Below are positions 14,307 through 15,530 of a DNA stretch of 15,530 bases, piece by piece. Both the position numbers and the translations under genes were made by a program. This DNA comes from Mailhella massiliensis (GTDB lineage Bacteria > Desulfobacterota > Desulfovibrionia > Desulfovibrionales > Desulfovibrionaceae). How positions within the stretch are numbered: the first letter of the stretch is position 1; every line of letters starts with the position of its first letter. The notes beneath the pieces were generated by a model. It searched no databases. It was not told the DNA's origin and was given only the letters and a program-made list of their open reading frames with translations. The stretch is from contig NZ_DYZA01000237.1 in NCBI RefSeq assembly GCF_020741395.1, forward strand, positions 1 through 15,530. The letters are read 5' to 3'.

Positions 14307-15419
14307 ATGCCCGCTCGAATCCTTCTCTGTCTCGTCTGCGCCGTGCTGCTTTTTGCCTGTACCGGTGAAAATAAGGAAGCCCGGAAACCGGCGCAGCGCT
14401 CGGCCCTGGTTACTCTGGCCGTGTCCGAAACCAAAGACGTGCCCTACATGATAGAGGCCGTGGGCACGGTGGAACCTTCCGCAACAGTGAACATCGTTTC
14501 GCGCACGGGCGGAGAACTTCAGCAGGTGCTTATTAAAGACGGCGAACATGTGCAAAAGGGACAACTTCTTTTCGTCATTGAAAAGGAACCCTATGAAATA
14601 GCCCTCCATCAGGCCAAGGCAAGGCTGGAGAGCGACAGAGCAAAGCTCGCCAAGGCTCAGGACGACTATGCCCGGGCGCTGAAAATGAAAAAGGGCGGCT
14701 TTTCCAGCGCGGCGGAAACCGACGCCACCCGCGTGACCATGGTCAGCGCCCAGGCCGACGTGCGGGAAGATGAAGCCGCCCTGGAAAAGGCCGAGCTCGA
14801 CCTTTCCTACTGCGAAATACGCGCCCCCATGGACGGCCGCGCCGGCGATATCAAGGTGGACAGAGGCAACGTGCTCACCGCGCAGACGCTGCTTGTGGTG
14901 CTGGACGCCTTCCAGCCTGCGGATATCACCTTCAGCATCCCGGAAAAACACCTTCCTCTGGTGCGGCGCAACGTGCGCGACACCGGGCTTCAGGTAGCTG
15001 CCACAAGCAAGGGGGGCGACCCCATCGAGGGCGATGTGATCTTTGTGGGCAATGTGGACGCCGATACCGGCACCGTCCCCCTGAAGGCCCGCTTTGCCAA
15101 CAGCGACGTGACGCTCTGGCCCGGGGAATTTCTCCGTGTGCGCCTGAAGCTCGACACGAGGAAGAACGCCGTCACCGTGCCGAGCCGCGCCGTGCTTCTC
15201 GGTCCGGACGGGCCCTTCGTCTATGTGGTCGGGAATGACAAGACCGCGCGTATACGCCTTGTGACTACGGATGTGGAAAACGACGGCGTCACCGTCATAT
15301 CGAGCGGCCTTTCCCAAGGCGAATCCGTCGTGCTTGAAGGGCATGTGCGTCTGAAGGACGGCATGCCCATACGCCTGCATGAACCCGCGCTCGTGCAGGC
15401 CGCGGGAGAGCGCTTATGA
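14307..15419 (+). CDS. RND efflux periplasmic adaptor subunit (lipoprotein)
   Basis: This 370-residue membrane fusion protein links an inner-membrane RND pump to an outer-membrane channel. The signal peptide MPARILLCLVCAVLLFAC ends in a lipobox (LFAC), so mature C18 should be lipidated and anchored. Domains follow in the usual order. The lipoyl half-motifs are split around the hairpin (VSRTGGELQQVLIKDGEHV from about residue 64, then CEIRAPMDGRAGDIKV). The alpha-helical hairpin covers about 95-165 and is rich in Ala, Lys and Glu. The beta-barrel covers about 190-270, and the membrane-proximal domain follows to the end. The ATG at 14307 has AGGAG five bases upstream; a GTG two codons earlier is less likely. 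It overlaps the permease gene by ATGA. Exported substrates are unknown. Confidence 0.93.
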   Translation: MPARILLCLVCAVLLFACTGENKEARKPAQRSALVTLAVSETKDVPYMIEAVGTVEPSATVNIVSRTGGELQQVLIKDGEHVQKGQLLFVIEKEPYEIALHQAKARLESDRAKLAKAQDDYARALKMKKGGFSSAAETDATRVTMVSAQADVREDEAALEKAELDLSYCEIRAPMDGRAGDIKVDRGNVLTAQTLLVVLDAFQPADITFSIPEKHLPLVRRNVRDTGLQVAATSKGGDPIEGDVIFVGNVDADTGTVPLKARFANSDVTLWPGEFLRVRLKLDTRKNAVTVPSRAVLLGPDGPFVYVVGNDKTARIRLVTTDVENDGVTVISSGLSQGESVVLEGHVRLKDGMPIRLHEPALVQAAGERL

Positions 15420-15530
15420 ACATGTCGACGCTGTTCATCAAAAGGCCCGTCGCCACCACGCTGCTCATGATGGGTATACTCATTTTCGGCTGGATGAGCT
15501 ATCTGCGCCTGCCTCTCAGCGAAAACCCCA
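15416..15530 (+). CDS. RND efflux permease, N-terminal fragment
   Basis: Only 38 codons are present before the window ends. They start MNMSTLFIKRPVATTLLMM, closely matching the universal N-terminus of RND pumps (a FI-x-RPVATTL helix), and continue into the first membrane span and LPLSENP. In the complete protein this would be a proton-driven inner-membrane pump of about 1000 residues. It follows the adaptor with a 4-base ATGA overlap, so the two are translationally coupled. A second ATG at 15422 is an alternative start. An outer-membrane factor gene may lie beyond the window. Confidence 0.9.
   Translation, partial: MNMSTLFIKRPVATTLLMMGILIFGWMSYLRLPLSENP

Overview
The window is a roughly 60% GC bacterial chromosome segment. 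It most resembles an anaerobic member of the Desulfovibrionaceae (the Desulfovibrio/Bilophila/Mailhella group). That placement rests on family recognition only: a PxxKW cysteine-rich protein, a protein resembling the DVU0298 family, a fused acyl-CoA dehydratase activase, and perfect TTGACA -35 boxes. No 16S rRNA or other marker gene is present. I see no tRNA, rRNA, CRISPR array, insertion sequence or integrase, and no gap between genes exceeds 300 bases.

Left part, minus strand (70-2870): a GT4-type glycosyltransferase lies directly behind an M20 metallohydrolase, with a stop and potential start overlapping by one base. Upstream of these is a small PxxKW cysteine-rich protein with its own promoter and a hairpin in its 5' leader. 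It shares a divergent intergenic region with a HEAT-like protein on the plus strand (3050-3634). An A/T-flanked bidirectional terminator (about 3849-3896) separates that gene from a convergent small protein (3910-4236), which looks like an LSm/Hfq-like beta-barrel of a type also seen in phages. This small gene is divergent from rnc (RNase III, 4361-5077), which ends at a clear intrinsic terminator.

Centre, plus strand (5341-11709): a 1449-residue protein carries two complete BadF/BcrA-type ASKHA ATPase modules, a four-cysteine linker and two 2-hydroxyacyl-CoA dehydratase-like regions. Six bases after its stop comes a long U32-family protein with the cysteine signature of the Fe-S RNA-hydroxylation enzymes (RlhA/TrhP type). 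A strong terminator follows at 11720-11747.

Right part, plus strand (11917-15530): a DUF1786 protein (another probable actin-fold protein) overlaps a DUF456 membrane protein by ATGA. A TrmJ-type RNA methyltransferase follows; its Shine-Dalgarno is separated from the ATG by a small hairpin. Last comes an RND efflux operon with its own sigma70-like promoter: a lipoprotein periplasmic adaptor, then the start of the RND permease, which runs off the window.

Much of the locus concerns RNA (RNase III, the LSm-like candidate, U32, TrmJ) or low-potential Fe-S/ATPase chemistry (the activase fusion). The most interesting leads are the tight coupling of the activase fusion to the U32 protein, the LSm-like protein facing rnc, and the hairpin-spanned ribosome binding site of the methyltransferase gene.
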